Source of the DNA: Holosporaceae bacterium
GTDB lineage: Bacteria > Pseudomonadota > Alphaproteobacteria > UBA3830
Reading direction: 5' to 3'
DNA length: 6,709 nucleotides
NCBI GenBank assembly: GCA_031276835.1
Contig: JAISMI010000026.1
Coordinates: forward strand, 1 to 6,709
Of this stretch, positions 6,477-6,709 are shown piece by piece (position 1 is the first letter of the stretch; each line of letters opens with the position of its first letter). The translations under genes and the position numbers were made by a program. Under the pieces are notes generated by a model. It was given only the letters and a program-made list of their open reading frames with translations, was not told the DNA's origin and did not search any database.

Positions 6477-6709
6477 CGGGATCTAAATCTGAGCATTTAG
6501 TCGGCGGTACTGTTGGACGAGAGTTGTTTCGGCGCGAGAAAGGTCCGAGAAAAACGCGAGCGTGAAACATTAGGAAAAACGCCGGTATTCAGGGATTGCT
6601 AATTTATTATAGTTTTCAATAAATCATGGAATATGAAGATATTTAGAGATGCGACGAGCATTTGCAATGATTTTGAATAACATTTTGTTTTTCTTGCTAA
6701 TCTTGCGAG
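6382..6709. other. Gene-poor, probably decaying tail of the window
   Basis: No convincing gene is visible in these 328 bases. The first part (to about 6476) may be further degraded transposase sequence. The middle (about 6477-6590) is less AT-rich and has short open stretches on both strands: a minus-strand ATG frame at 6454-6570 (38 residues, ending SDLDPVTGAKKI, no ribosome-binding site) and a plus-strand frame without a start codon ending at TGA 6563-6565. These look like relics of an older gene, but I cannot name it. The last part holds the second copy of the direct repeat (6592-6654) and then AT-rich sequence cut by the window edge. Confidence 0.5.
6592..6654 (+). repeat. Imperfect direct repeat, copy 2 (63 bp)
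   Basis: Second, slightly shorter copy of the repeat at 5971-6036, same orientation, 621 bases away. It begins GGGATTGCTAATTT and ends TTTAGAGATGCGA. Read on the minus strand it contains AAAACTATAATAAATT, with a perfect TATAAT; copy 1 has TATATC at the same place. The flanks do not match those of copy 1 (CGAGCATTTGC after this one, TTAACTGTATG after the other), so the repeat has defined edges by eye on both sides. Confidence 0.6.

Noticed and set aside
6463..6540. tRNA-like or structured RNA in the less AT-rich stretch
   Set aside because: I could not form a cloverleaf with an acceptor stem and T-loop (GTTCGA-type) sequence.

Overview
The window looks like the chromosome of an AT-rich alphaproteobacterium. 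The basis is gene order: the 3' end of ntrC, then ntrY, ntrX and trkA, the classic alphaproteobacterial ntrBC-ntrYX-trkA cluster. The modest GC content, the degenerate transposon remnant and the decaying intergenic DNA would suit a host-associated lineage such as Rickettsiales- or Holosporales-like bacteria. That placement is inference; nothing here fixes a species.

Region 1 (1-5072, + strand) is one tightly packed operon. The ntrC fragment ends at 147. ntrY encodes a membrane sensor histidine kinase with four membrane segments, HAMP, PAS and a complete kinase core. ntrX encodes its response regulator and trkA a Trk potassium-uptake regulator. ntrY/ntrX and ntrX/trkA both overlap by ATGA, so translation is probably coupled. 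NtrY and the receiver and DNA-binding ends of NtrX look fully functional. The central AAA+ domain of NtrX has lost the Walker A lysine, the sensor II arginine and the sigma54-contacting GAFTGA loop. NtrX is therefore probably a phosphorylation-switched DNA-binding protein without ATPase or sigma54-activating function.

Region 2 (5084-5903, - strand) holds two genes convergent with the operon. One encodes a HIT-family nucleotide hydrolase/transferase with an H-x-H-x-K active-site variant. Upstream of it is an unrecognised 95-residue protein with one N-terminal membrane segment. The hfq-hflX pair that often follows trkA in alphaproteobacteria is absent from the window.

Region 3 (about 5904-6709) is accessory, decaying DNA. 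It contains a broken IS481-type transposase gene between two same-direction copies of a roughly 65-bp imperfect repeat. The rest is non-coding sequence or possible gene relics. No RNA gene, CRISPR array or complete mobile element is visible. The points most worth following up are the dead NtrX ATPase, the repeat pair and the missing conventional upstream start for NtrY.
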